Source of the DNA: Nitriliruptorales bacterium
Lineage (GTDB): Bacteria > Actinomycetota > Nitriliruptoria > Euzebyales > Egibacteraceae
NCBI GenBank assembly: GCA_007126835.1
Contig: SLAO01000125.1
Coordinates: 1 to 25,759, forward strand
Length of the DNA stretch: 25,759 bases
Reading direction: 5' to 3'
Shown here in pieces: positions 1 through 7,244 of this stretch (its first letter is position 1; the number at the start of each line of letters is the position of its first letter). Both the position numbers and the translations under genes were made by a program. The notes beneath the pieces are model-generated. The model did not search any database and was not told the origin of the DNA. It saw only the letters and a program-made list of their open reading frames with translations.

Positions 1-975
1 CTGCCGGGCGGGACGGCCGCGACCAGCGCCGAAGTCCCACGGGTAGCCGCGCGCCGGCTCGCTGACCTCGGTGAGGCGCCCAAGCTCGTCCTCGCTCAAC
101 GCAACACCGGGAGCCGCCAGGCTCGCGTCCAGCTGATCACGCCGGCTCGCGCCCACGATGGGGATCACGTCGTCGAACGCGCGCAGCCAGGCGAGGGCGA
201 TCGTTGCCGGTTCGACCCCGTGGGCCCTCGCGATCTCGCGCACGACCTCGAGCGTGGCCCAGCCCTGGTCGGAGATGTTGTCGATGAACTGGCCGAAGCG
301 CCCCTTGCCCTCGGCCGGCTCGCCTCGCTGGTACTTGCCCGTCAAGAAGCCCGCCGCCAGCGGCGACCAAGCCAGGATGCCCAGGCCGTTGGCTCGGGCA
401 GCCGGCAGGGTCTCGAACTCGATCTGGCGCTCCACCAGCGAATACTGGGGCTGCAGGGCCACCATCGGGTCCCACCCCCGGGCGCCCTGGAGACGGCAGG
501 CTCGTTCGATCTGCCAGCCGGTGTAGTTGGAGACGCCCACGTAGAGCACCTTGCCGGCCCGAACGAGGTCGTTGAGGGTCGCGAACGTCTCGTCGAGGGG
601 GGTGGTCGGGTCGAACAGGTGGATCTGGTACAAATCGACGTAGTCGGTCCCGAGCCGGCGCAGGCTGTCGTCTACGGCCTTGACGAGGTGGCGGCGACTA
701 GCCGACCGGTCGTTGGGCCCCTCGCCCATCGGGCCGTAGCCCTTGGTCGCGATCACGACCTCGTCCCGGTAGCTTTCGACGATCTCGCCGAGGATCTCCT
801 CGCTCTTGCCGGCGTTGTAGACGTCGGCGGTGTCGATGAACGTGCCACCGGCTTCGCGGAAGGCTTCCACGATGGCCCGTGACTCGTCGAGGTCGGCTTT
901 CCCTCCGAACGTCATGGCCCCGAGGCACAACTCGCTGACGACGAGGCCAGAGCGGCCGAGGTAGGTCTGCTCCAT
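1..975 (-). CDS. Aldo/keto reductase (3' end beyond the window)
   Basis: Probable NADPH-dependent cytosolic oxidoreductase that reduces aldehydes or ketones. The reading frame starts with ATG at 975 and is still open at base 1, so 325 residues are visible; the family is usually 310-350, so little is missing. The catalytic tetrad is recognisable by eye: Asp48 and Tyr53 in IDTADVY, Lys78 in VIATKGYG and His119 in DLYQIHLFD. The late motif PIVGASRRDQLDAS is the usual cofactor-phosphate-binding segment, and QPQYSLVERQIE is typical of the bacterial group related to potassium-channel beta subunits. The start is supported by a GGAGGA Shine-Dalgarno motif at 981-986. The gene lies 89 bp downstream of the CCCH protein gene on the same strand and may share its transcript. 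Directly upstream of the Shine-Dalgarno is a tandem repeat that may be an operator. The substrate cannot be told from sequence. Confidence 0.93.
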   Translation of the reverse strand, partial: MEQTYLGRSGLVVSELCLGAMTFGGKADLDESRAIVEAFREAGGTFIDTADVYNAGKSEEILGEIVESYRDEVVIATKGYGPMGEGPNDRSASRRHLVKAVDDSLRRLGTDYVDLYQIHLFDPTTPLDETFATLNDLVRAGKVLYVGVSNYTGWQIERACRLQGARGWDPMVALQPQYSLVERQIEFETLPAARANGLGILAWSPLAAGFLTGKYQRGEPAEGKGRFGQFIDNISDQGWATLEVVREIARAHGVEPATIALAWLRAFDDVIPIVGASRRDQLDASLAAPGVALSEDELGRLTEVSEPARGYPWDFGAGRGRPARQ

Positions 976-985
976 GATCTTCCTC

Positions 986-1036
986 CAGTAGGTCGCGGTG
1001 GACCGTTCCCGCAGTAGGTCGCGTGGACCGTTCCCG
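986..1036. repeat. Two tandem copies of a 25-26 bp unit before the aldo/keto reductase gene
   Basis: Copy one (986-1011) and copy two (1012-1036) are identical except for one extra G in the first. Each contains GTAGGTCGCG followed by TGGACCGTTCCCG. The heptamer GTAGGTC occurs four times in about 105 bp: at 961, 988, 1014 and 1059. The last lies in a perfect inverted repeat, GGTAG-GT-CTACC (1058-1069), that overlaps the stop codon of the preceding minus-strand gene. The repeats sit 12-62 bp upstream of the reductase ATG, where a regulator site would be expected. This could equally be a simple slippage duplication. Confidence 0.75.
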
Positions 1037-1064
1037 TGGGTAGGCGCCCTCACGCCCGGTAGGT

Positions 1065-1721
1065 CTACCGCGGCGGGGACGTGCCGTGCACCCATTCCCA
1101 CGCTCGACGCCACGACGTGGCCACGCGCTCGTCCAGCTCCTGTGCGGGGTCACGGATCGCCCTTCGGTACGTGTCGAGCTCCGCGCGCAGCGGCTCGGCG
1201 ACCTGGCGGTGCAACGCGGTCAAGCGACGAACGGCGACCGGTCGACGCCGGCGGCGCAGCGCCCGGCGCAGATGCGCACTGCAGATCCCACGGTCAGGCT
1301 GGCGCGCCGCTTGGCCGACCTCACTGTCGTCGGCCGAACCAGCCAGCAGATCCAGGTAGGCGTCCACCCGCGGTGCGACGGACTCGCACACCTGGCAGCC
1401 CGCCGCGTGCCGAACAGGCCGCCACGGCCGCGCTGCGGTGGCCTCCTTTTCGACACGCCCGAGAAGGTCGTTGGCCAGGATCGCCACGGGCTGTCCGTCG
1501 ATCCTCCGGGTGCCCAGCTCAGCGACGCGTGCCGCGTGCTCGGGGCACACCCCGCCGGCGGCGCGCAGCCGGATCCGCGTGTCGGGGTCCGTGGTGGACT
1601 CTGAGATCAGCCTGGTCAGGACCCCGTCACCGGCTCGGCGCGCCACCCTGCACACGGGGCAACCCGGATGCGCGAGGTCGGCGAGCAGCTCGTCCTGCGC
1701 GGGCGGCGCGCGGTCGGCCAC
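1065..1721 (-). CDS. Small protein with two duplicated CCCH (probably zinc) modules
   Basis: Predicted 218-residue soluble protein of unknown function, starting with GTG at 1721 behind a GGAGGG Shine-Dalgarno. The ligand-like residues are Cys21, Cys24, Cys59 and His62, and again Cys109, Cys112, Cys147 and His150. Each set has the pattern C-x2-C-x34-C-x2-H, and the second copy is displaced by exactly 88 residues at all four positions. This shows an internal duplication of a metal-binding module. The motifs are CPVC/CPEH in copy one and CQVC/CSAH in copy two. The C-terminal third is rich in arginine and probably helical. It resembles actinobacterial proteins filed as DUF6062, although I cannot confirm that assignment. 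The gene is divergent from the tRNA-Val gene. Redox, nucleic-acid or scaffold roles are all possible. Confidence 0.85.
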   Translation of the reverse strand: MADRAPPAQDELLADLAHPGCPVCRVARRAGDGVLTRLISESTTDPDTRIRLRAAGGVCPEHAARVAELGTRRIDGQPVAILANDLLGRVEKEATAARPWRPVRHAAGCQVCESVAPRVDAYLDLLAGSADDSEVGQAARQPDRGICSAHLRRALRRRRRPVAVRRLTALHRQVAEPLRAELDTYRRAIRDPAQELDERVATSWRRAWEWVHGTSPPR

Positions 1722-1781
1722 GGGTCCCTCCGTTCCTGGCGTGGCTGGCTAGGATCCCACACGGCCGGTATCCTGACCGCC

Positions 1782-1787
1782 TAGCGT
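1782..1787 (+). promoter_or_regulatory. Candidate -10 box for tRNA-Val
   Basis: TAGCGT fits the actinobacterial -10 pattern TAnnnT and lies 6 bp before the first tRNA base. No good -35 hexamer is visible 17-18 bp upstream. The same hexamer appears in front of the aminotransferase (18100) and the GlcG-like gene (24906). Confidence 0.35.
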
Positions 1788-1793
1788 CACCCA

Positions 1794-1869
1794 GGGCGGT
1801 TAGCTCAGCTGGGAGAGCGCCGGCTCGACAAGCCGGAGGTCGCAGGTTCGAGACCTGCACCGCCCACCA
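1794..1869 (+). tRNA. tRNA-Val (anticodon GAC), CCA encoded
   Basis: The full cloverleaf folds by eye. Acceptor GGGCGGT (1794-1800) pairs perfectly with ACCGCCC (1859-1865), followed by A and an encoded CCA. The D stem is GCTC/GAGC. The anticodon stem is CCGGC/GCCGG (1820-1824 and 1832-1836) around the loop TCGACAA. The variable loop has 5 nt. The T stem GCAGG/CCTGC carries the loop TTCGAGA. Anticodon GAC at 1827-1829 reads valine codons GUC/GUU. Position 33, almost always U in elongator tRNAs, is C here (1826). The rest is canonical, so a working gene is likely; a sequencing error at this base cannot be excluded. Confidence 0.97.
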
Positions 1870-1900
1870 GACCGCAGGCCTTCGCGGGTGGCGAGCATCC

Positions 1901-1943
1901 GGCGTTCCTGGTCCCGCACGGCGGCGTTCAGTCCCGCACGGCG
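1901..1943. repeat. Imperfect tandem duplication at the 3' end of the transglycosylase gene
   Basis: The 13-mer GTCCCGCACGGCG occurs at 1911-1923 and again at 1931-1943, each preceded by GGCGTTC. The right copy holds the last codons of the transglycosylase (Ala-Val-Arg-Asp-stop) and the left copy is outside the gene. It looks like a small slippage duplication with no evident function. Confidence 0.6.
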
Positions 1944-2914
1944 CCCACCGTGCGGACCTCTCGAAGCTGATCGCGGGTGCCCAGCACCTCGTCGGCAAAC
2001 GTCTCCGCTGCGGGGTAGGGGCCATCGTCGGCCAGGGCCGTCGGCCCCTGGTTGTAGGCGATGAGGGCAAGCGTCGCATCGTCGTGGGCGCTGAGCAGCC
2101 GGTCGAGATAGGCAGCCGCCGCGAGCGCGTTGTCGGCCGGGTCCCGGGGATCCAGTGTCCGATCGAGCTCGTCGGCGATCCAATCCAGCGTGCCGGGCAT
2201 GACCTGCATGACCCCCACTGCTCCCGCATGCGACACCGCATCGGGGTTGAAGCGGGACTCGTGCCAGGCCAGCGCCACGAGCAGCTCAGGCTCGAGGTGC
2301 TTGCGCTCTGCGGCCTCGATGATGGGCTCGACGACCGGCGGTTCCGCGGCGAGGGCTGCCTCGATGGGCTCGTCGGTATCGAGCTTGCGGCCAGTTTGAC
2401 CATCACGAGCCGCGGCGGGCGGAACCAGGGCCCTTTCGACGCCCCTGCCCAGGCGGCTTGGCTGGCGCACCTGCGCCCTGGCCGGTGGCAGGGCGAAATC
2501 CTCGGGCGTCGCGGAGGCCTCGCGTGCGTCGGGGTCGGTCACCCCGGGATCGGCCACCTCGCGATCGGCAGCCTCGGTTGCCGAGGCAGAGGTGTTTTCG
2601 ACCGGACCGCTGCCGCCACTTGCCTCGCTGCCCTCAGACACCACGATGTCGGGTGTTGCGGCGCCCATCTCGGGCACGGAGGCCCAGATATCGGGCGTGG
2701 TAGCCGACGAGTTTGCGGTGGCGTCGTCGGGAGGCGCACTGCCAACGATGTGGTCGTCCTCATGACTGGCTGCGGGCGACGCGGCCATCGTGTGGACGAC
2801 GGCGAACAGGGCCATGCCAGCGGCAGCGACGACGCCGGCGATCGACGCGCCTCGCCCGGACGCAGACTCGCCGGCGCGGGTCGCCTGCCACTGTGTGGTG
2901 GCATTGGAATCCAT
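1928..2914 (-). CDS. Membrane-anchored lytic transglycosylase (SLT domain)
   Basis: Likely cleaves the MurNAc-GlcNAc bond of peptidoglycan at the outer face of the membrane. I start it at ATG 2914 (328 residues) because GGAG lies just upstream; a TTG at 2950 would add 12 residues without such a site. Residues about 24-44 form one hydrophobic segment followed by AASPAAS, either a signal anchor or a cleavable signal. Residues 45-190 are a low-complexity linker rich in Ala, Pro, Ser, Thr, Asp and Glu. The catalytic domain covers about 195-315, with the catalytic Glu219 in WHESRFNP, then AVGVMQVMP (232-240) and YNQGP (287-291), all classic goose-lysozyme-like transglycosylase motifs. No LysM or other wall-binding repeat is seen. 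It stands alone, divergent from the MEDS genes. Confidence 0.9.
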   Translation of the reverse strand: MDSNATTQWQATRAGESASGRGASIAGVVAAAGMALFAVVHTMAASPAASHEDDHIVGSAPPDDATANSSATTPDIWASVPEMGAATPDIVVSEGSEASGGSGPVENTSASATEAADREVADPGVTDPDAREASATPEDFALPPARAQVRQPSRLGRGVERALVPPAAARDGQTGRKLDTDEPIEAALAAEPPVVEPIIEAAERKHLEPELLVALAWHESRFNPDAVSHAGAVGVMQVMPGTLDWIADELDRTLDPRDPADNALAAAAYLDRLLSAHDDATLALIAYNQGPTALADDGPYPAAETFADEVLGTRDQLREVRTVGAVRD

Positions 2915-3227
2915 AGAGGCTCCACTATTCGCATTTCCGGCGACCGTCAAACATGCGCGATGTCAGCCGCACCTGCCCCGAGGGACGGGACGGGACCGCC
3001 CCCCGACGCGGACGGGGCCGGCCCCAACTCAGTCCTGAAACCCGGCATACCGGGCACATTCGCACGCATCGACCCGCGAGGTTCCGGCAACCCGTCAGCG
3101 GGAAGGCTTGATGCGCTAGCGATAACGTTGCACAGTTGCACATCGGGTGGATCAGCCCGATCAGTGGTCAGCACGTCAGAGACAACCGAACGGGCCGAGG
3201 CCAGTGGGCGTGTGGAGCAAGGAGCGT
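2915..3227. promoter_or_regulatory. Divergent intergenic region with a tandem octamer
   Basis: These 313 bp separate the transglycosylase (minus) from the MEDS-STAS gene (plus). GTTGCACA is repeated head to tail at 3127-3134 and 3135-3142, next to an AT-richer patch (GCTAGCGATAAC, 3113-3124). A regulator site or promoter core is plausible here. I see no convincing -35/-10 pair and no other gene. Confidence 0.35.
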
Positions 3228-4094
3228 ATGACGGACACCACCGGGCCAGCCGGGATGCTGAGCGACGGGGAGCACGCGTGCTGCTTCTACGACAGCGACG
3301 CGCAGCAGCACGAGCTGCTGGCCGATTTCGTCGACGCCGGGCTTGCCACCGGCCACAAGGTCGTGTGCGTCACGGATGCCGCTTCGACCCGCGACATCAT
3401 CGACAGGCACCTCGCCGAGCCACGGGTGCAAGCCGCGATGGCCGGCGGGCAGTTGGAGGTCGCGGGCAGCGAGCAGATGTACATCGCCGGGGGCTACTTC
3501 GATCCGGACCAGATGCCCGGAAGGTGGCACCAAGCGACCCAACGCGCGCTCGACGCCGGGTTCCCGGGGGTGCGCGTCACTGGTGACGTCACCTGGTACG
3601 CCCGCGAGCTACCAGGGGTGGACCGGCTCATGGAGTACGAGCGTGCGCTGAGCGGGATCTTGGCCGGCATGCCAGCGTCCGCGCTTTGCCAGTACGACCG
3701 CCGGCGCCTGGACGACCAGCTGCTTGCCGAGGCAACGGCCACGCACAGCGCCGTCCTCGGCGCTCGCCACCCCATGCCTACCGGGACCTTCCGGGTGCTG
3801 CGGATGGCACCCGCGACGTTCCAGCTGACCGGCGAGCTCGACATCAGTGGCGTCCCCGCCCTCGCGGACGTCTTGGACGGGGTGCTCGACGACGGGGTTT
3901 CGCACCTCAACTTCGACCTGTCGGAACTGCGTTTCTTGGACGCCGGCGGAGCCGCAGCGCTGTCCCGCCCAGCCCGCGAGCACGGCGTCACAGTAGACCT
4001 GGTGCACCCCCAGCAGGCGATCAAGACGGTGCTCTGCCTCCTCGGACTCGACACACTGCCCACCCTCCGTGTCCAAGAGGACACGGGACCATAG
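3228..4094 (+). CDS. MEDS-STAS protein (sensor fused to anti-anti-sigma-like domain)
   Basis: Predicted cytosolic signalling protein of 288 residues. ATG 3228 follows AAGGAGCGT; the longer frame from 3147 has no such support. Residues about 14-180 match the MEDS domain (MEthanogen/methylotroph DcmR Sensory), with the early EHACCFY block, the GHKVVCVTD strand and the late ALCQYDRRRL block. Residues about 187-280 form a STAS domain (FQLTGELDISGVPAL, then DLSELRFLD). STAS domains of the SpoIIAA/RsbV type bind an anti-sigma kinase and are phosphorylated on the Ser of D-S-S-G; here the motif reads D-A-G-G (238-241), so the phospho-acceptor is absent. It may therefore bind its partner constitutively or be controlled through the MEDS domain. 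The next gene starts 2 bp after the stop and carries a MEDS plus an RsbW-like ATPase domain, so the two products probably interact. Confidence 0.88.
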   Translation: MTDTTGPAGMLSDGEHACCFYDSDAQQHELLADFVDAGLATGHKVVCVTDAASTRDIIDRHLAEPRVQAAMAGGQLEVAGSEQMYIAGGYFDPDQMPGRWHQATQRALDAGFPGVRVTGDVTWYARELPGVDRLMEYERALSGILAGMPASALCQYDRRRLDDQLLAEATATHSAVLGARHPMPTGTFRVLRMAPATFQLTGELDISGVPALADVLDGVLDDGVSHLNFDLSELRFLDAGGAAALSRPAREHGVTVDLVHPQQAIKTVLCLLGLDTLPTLRVQEDTGP

Positions 4095-4096
4095 GC

Positions 4097-5083
4097 ATGC
4101 CAACCCCCTCAGACATGACGATCGCCCACCCGGATGGCGCTCGCGCAGGCTTCGCGCACGATGCGCTGATCTACGGCTCCGACGACGAGTACGTCGATGC
4201 AGTCGTCCCGTTCTTGGAAGCCGGACTGTCGGCGGGCGACAAGGTGCGCGTGGTGAGCACCCCGCATCACACCGCGCTGCTGCGAGCGGCCATGGGCCAA
4301 TCTGACGCGGGTGTCGAGTTCAGGACCATCACCACCGAGGACGCCACCCCGGCACGCAAGATCGCCTTGCTTCACGAACTCTGCAGCGAGGACACCCCGA
4401 CCGCGAATGGTCGCTCCCGGATCGTCGGGGAAGCACGGTTTGGCACCACGACGCGAGAGCACCTCGACTGGGTCCGCTACGAGGCCATCCTCAACGAGGT
4501 GTTCGCAGCGACCTCCCAGTGGTTCGTCTGCGCTTACGACCGGCGCGAGCTGCCGGACTGGATCATCCAGGCCGCCGGCCGCACACACCCGCACGTGCGC
4601 CGCGAGGGCCGACGCGTCAGCAGCTCGGACTACGACGACCCCGCGACGGTGGCCCAGGACATGCGCGAGCAACTCACTCCCCTACCCGTTCCCAGCGACC
4701 GCGACCCGATCCTCGAGGACACCGTCGATCTCGACGCGCTCAGCAGCGTACGGGCCCGTCTGGCGGCCGTGGCCCGGGAGTCCACCGGTTCGCGGGACCG
4801 CGCCGATGACGTCACGATGGGCCTCAACGAGATCGTCACCAACGCGCTCGAGCACGGTAGCGAGCGTGCCCAGGTCCGCTGCTGGCGCGACACCAGACGC
4901 CTCGTCGTCGAGGTGACCGACGAGGGTCCCGGCTTCGACGACCCACTCGCCGGCTATTGGCCACCATCGGCCGAGCAGCCTGACGGCAGGGGGTTGTGGC
5001 TGGCCCGCCAGACCCTCGATGCGCTCGAGTGGGAATCCCGGGGCGAGGTGGGCGTGCGAGCCCGGGCTGCGGTCAAGCTGTGA
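4097..5083 (+). CDS. MEDS-HATPase protein (RsbW-like anti-sigma/kinase domain)
   Basis: Predicted 328-residue cytosolic protein and likely partner of the preceding MEDS-STAS protein. ATG 4097 is 2 bp after the upstream stop, which suggests translational coupling; Met7 (4115) is an alternative start. Residues about 18-165 are a MEDS domain (HDALIYGSDDEYVDAVVPFL, then WFVCAYDRRELPDWI). Residues about 210-328 are a GHKL-type ATPase domain of the anti-sigma factor group: N box NEIVTNALEHG (244-254), G1 box DEGPGF (275-280) and G2 box GRGLWLA (297-303). There is no phospho-His dimerisation helix, so it is not a classical histidine kinase. In partner-switching systems such a domain binds and phosphorylates a STAS protein and sequesters a sigma factor. 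No sigma gene is in this window, so the output is unknown. Confidence 0.88.
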   Translation: MPTPSDMTIAHPDGARAGFAHDALIYGSDDEYVDAVVPFLEAGLSAGDKVRVVSTPHHTALLRAAMGQSDAGVEFRTITTEDATPARKIALLHELCSEDTPTANGRSRIVGEARFGTTTREHLDWVRYEAILNEVFAATSQWFVCAYDRRELPDWIIQAAGRTHPHVRREGRRVSSSDYDDPATVAQDMREQLTPLPVPSDRDPILEDTVDLDALSSVRARLAAVARESTGSRDRADDVTMGLNEIVTNALEHGSERAQVRCWRDTRRLVVEVTDEGPGFDDPLAGYWPPSAEQPDGRGLWLARQTLDALEWESRGEVGVRARAAVKL

Positions 5084-5108
5084 GCCACCCGACTCCCACC
5101 CCCGGATA

Positions 5109-5120
5109 GGCCGAAAGGCC
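5109..5120. terminator. Small GNRA hairpin after the MEDS-HATPase gene
   Basis: GGCC-GAAA-GGCC forms a 4-bp stem with a stable GAAA tetraloop, 26 nt after the stop at 5083. There is no T run, so intrinsic termination is uncertain. Confidence 0.3.
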
Positions 5121-5140
5121 CTTGCGGCCCAGCCGCGCCC

Positions 5141-5162
5141 ATGGGCCGTCGACCGGGCCCAT
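5141..5162 (-). terminator. Hairpin at the 3' end of the tctCBA-iclR-caiB operon
   Basis: ATGGGCC (5141-5147) and GGCCCAT (5156-5162) are perfect inverted arms around an 8-nt loop, touching the caiB stop codon (5162-5164). It lies between two convergent units and could serve either. A T tract is missing, as is common in GC-rich actinobacteria. Confidence 0.4.
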
Positions 5163-6310
5163 CATCCCTCCCCCAGCACCTCACGGTGGTGCTCGTCAAG
5201 CAGTGGCGGGGCGGTGGCGCGCCCCCGCTCCGACCGGCTGTAGACCACAGGCGACCCGGGCAGGCGCAGCGTCCCCAGGCTGGCGTGCTCGACCTCGTCG
5301 ATCAGCCCGAGGTGTGAGACCTGCGGCGAGTCGTAGACCTCGTCCAGGGTGGCGACGCGACCCACTGGCACGCCGGCTTCCTCGAGTCGGTCGACCCACT
5401 CATCGACCGTGGCCGAGCCGAGCGCTGGAGCCATCGCCTCCTCCAGCTCGAGAATCCGCTCGACGCGGTCACCGTTGGTCGCGAACCGCGGATCCTCAGG
5501 ATCGACGCCGACCAGGGGGGCAAACCGGCGCCACAGCCCTTCGCTGCCCACGCAGATGTTGATCTGACCGTCGGAGCAGTCAAAGGCCCCGTAGGGCTGG
5601 ATCGACGGGTGCGCGTTGCCGCCGGGCTTGGGCACGTCGCCGGCCAGCAGCCACCGGGTCCCTTGGAAGGTGTGGATGGCAACCATGCCGCCGAGCAGCG
5701 AGCTGTACACCCACTGCCCCCGACCGCTGCGCTCGCGCTCGTACAGCGACGCGACCACGCCATACGCCCCGAAGATGCCCGCGAGGATGTCCGCGATCGG
5801 CACCCCCACCTTCAGGCCGGGGCCACCCCGCGGCCCGGTGATGCTCATCAGGCCGCCCTCGCCTTGCAAGATCTGGTCGAACCCCGACCGGTGACCCTCC
5901 GGGCCGCCCTGACCAAAGCCGGTGATCGACAGACCCACCAGCCGAGGGTTGAGGTCCGCGAGAGCCTGCTCGCCGAGCCCGAGCCGATCCATCACCCCCG
6001 GACGGAAGTTCTCGACGACCACGTCGGCCGAGGCCACGAGCTGGTGCAACCGGCGGATCTCAGCCTCGTCCTTGAGGTCGAGGCAGACCGACTTCTTGTT
6101 GCGGTTGACCGACAGGAAGTACCCCGACTCCCGGGAGCCGTCCGCGCCGTCGAGGAACGGCGGACCCCAGCCGCGGGTGTCGTCGCCGGTGCCGGGCCGT
6201 TCGACCTTGACGACCTCCGCGCCCGCGTCGCCGAGCATCATCGTCGCGTACGGGCCGGCCATCGCTCGCGTGAGGTCGATGACCCGGATGCCTGCTAGCG
6301 GTCCGCTCAC
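5162..6310 (-). CDS. CaiB/BaiF (class III) CoA-transferase
   Basis: Moves CoA from an acyl-CoA to a free carboxylate through aspartyl-anhydride intermediates. GTG 6310 is chosen because GGGGAG lies just upstream and the start falls 4 bp after the iclR stop; this gives 382 residues, near the family norm of 380-430. The N-terminal block PLAGIRVIDLTRAMAGPYAT is diagnostic, as are GAEVVKVERPG and the NRNKKSV block. Asp145 in SGFDQILQGEGG aligns with the catalytic aspartate of formyl-CoA transferase. The glycine-rich loop GGNAHPSIQPYGAF (230-243) is the general CaiB type and does not match the GGGGQ loop of formyl-CoA:oxalate transferase, so oxalate is not favoured. It is the last gene of the operon with the TctCBA transporter and IclR regulator, and probably activates the imported acid. 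Confidence 0.93.
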   Translation of the reverse strand: MSGPLAGIRVIDLTRAMAGPYATMMLGDAGAEVVKVERPGTGDDTRGWGPPFLDGADGSRESGYFLSVNRNKKSVCLDLKDEAEIRRLHQLVASADVVVENFRPGVMDRLGLGEQALADLNPRLVGLSITGFGQGGPEGHRSGFDQILQGEGGLMSITGPRGGPGLKVGVPIADILAGIFGAYGVVASLYERERSGRGQWVYSSLLGGMVAIHTFQGTRWLLAGDVPKPGGNAHPSIQPYGAFDCSDGQINICVGSEGLWRRFAPLVGVDPEDPRFATNGDRVERILELEEAMAPALGSATVDEWVDRLEEAGVPVGRVATLDEVYDSPQVSHLGLIDEVEHASLGTLRLPGSPVVYSRSERGRATAPPLLDEHHREVLGEG

Positions 6311-6314
6311 GTGC

Positions 6315-7160
6315 TCACTCCCCTTCCCTCTGCACCCCGCCGTGACGGTCGGCGACAGAGGGTGCCACATCGACGGTGAATGGTGGCGCCTCGCCCATCA
6401 TCTGCTCGGTGATCTCGGCGGCGACGCGCAGCATGAGCGGGACCACCCACGCCTGCGCGCCTCCTGGGTTGAAGCGGGAGGCAGGCCCGGACAGCGACAT
6501 CGCCGCGATGCCGTCGCCGATGCCGAAGACCGGCACGGCGACGCATCGCACCCCGTCCTCTTCTTCCTCGTCGTCGAGGGCATAGCCTTGCGCCACGACC
6601 CGTTCGAGCTCCTCGGTGAACGCACCTGCGTGGGTGATCGTCCGGGACGTGCGGGCCGGAAGACCCTGCCGGTCGACCACGCCGGCTGCCACCCGACGCG
6701 GGCGGAACGCCAGCAGCACCTTGCCCACCGCCGTGCTGTGCACCGGGACGCGGTTGCCCACCTCGGTGAACAGGCGCATGCGGTGCGGGGACGGGGTCTG
6801 GGCGATGTAGACGACCTGATCGTCGCCGAGCACCGCGAGGTTGGCGGTCTCTCCGGTGGCCGACACGAGCCGCCCCAGCAGCGGCGTCACCCACGCACCA
6901 AGCAGGCGACCGGCCGGGCTACCCAGCCTCATCAACCGGGCGCCGAGCATGTAGCGGCGGGTGACCGGATCCTGCCGCACATAGCCGCGGTCGACCAGCG
7001 TGCACAGCAGGCGGTGCACCGTGGCCGAAGGCAGCTTGGTCGTCGCGCTGAGCTCGCTGATGCCAAGCTGCTCCTCGCTGCCAGCGAGGGCGTCAAGGAC
7101 ATCCAGGGCACGGCCGACCGACTTAACCCCCCCGACGTCTCCCCGATGGTCTGTCGCCAT
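6315..7160 (-). CDS. IclR-family transcriptional regulator
   Basis: Predicted 281-residue DNA-binding regulator, ATG at 7160. Residues about 12-70 form the winged helix-turn-helix (VKSVGRALDVLDAL, ISELSATTKLPSATVHRLL, GYVRQDPVTRRYMLG). Residues about 80-265 are the IclR effector domain, with HSTAVGKVLLAF and DEEEEEDGVRCVAVPVFG. The acidic run DDEEEEDG is where many members have a single E-E/D-G motif. It sits between tctA (84 bp upstream) and caiB (4 bp downstream) on the same strand, so it is probably the local regulator responding to the imported acid or its CoA ester. Its operator may be in the tctC promoter region (10996-11024). Confidence 0.93.
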   Translation of the reverse strand: MATDHRGDVGGVKSVGRALDVLDALAGSEEQLGISELSATTKLPSATVHRLLCTLVDRGYVRQDPVTRRYMLGARLMRLGSPAGRLLGAWVTPLLGRLVSATGETANLAVLGDDQVVYIAQTPSPHRMRLFTEVGNRVPVHSTAVGKVLLAFRPRRVAAGVVDRQGLPARTSRTITHAGAFTEELERVVAQGYALDDEEEEDGVRCVAVPVFGIGDGIAAMSLSGPASRFNPGGAQAWVVPLMLRVAAEITEQMMGEAPPFTVDVAPSVADRHGGVQREGE

Positions 7161-7244
7161 GACCGCGCCTTGTCCTCGTCAGCGGTGTCCTGCCAAGCAA
7201 CCGGTCCGGCCACTCGTCTCACCCCGGACGGGTCGTCCCAGCAG

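Noticed and set aside
986..1036. Start of a CRISPR array
   Set aside because: There are only two units, directly adjacent with no spacers, and no cas gene nearby.
1794..1943. Integration (att) site at the tRNA-Val 3' end
   Set aside because: No integrase or mobile gene is present, and only about 8 bp of the tRNA 3' end recurs nearby, which is not enough for an attachment duplication.
998..3586. 862-codon plus-strand open frame
   Set aside because: It crosses a tRNA gene and lies over the CCCH protein, the transglycosylase and the start of the MEDS-STAS gene. Its translation is Arg/Pro/Ala-rich without domains, a typical GC-rich shadow.
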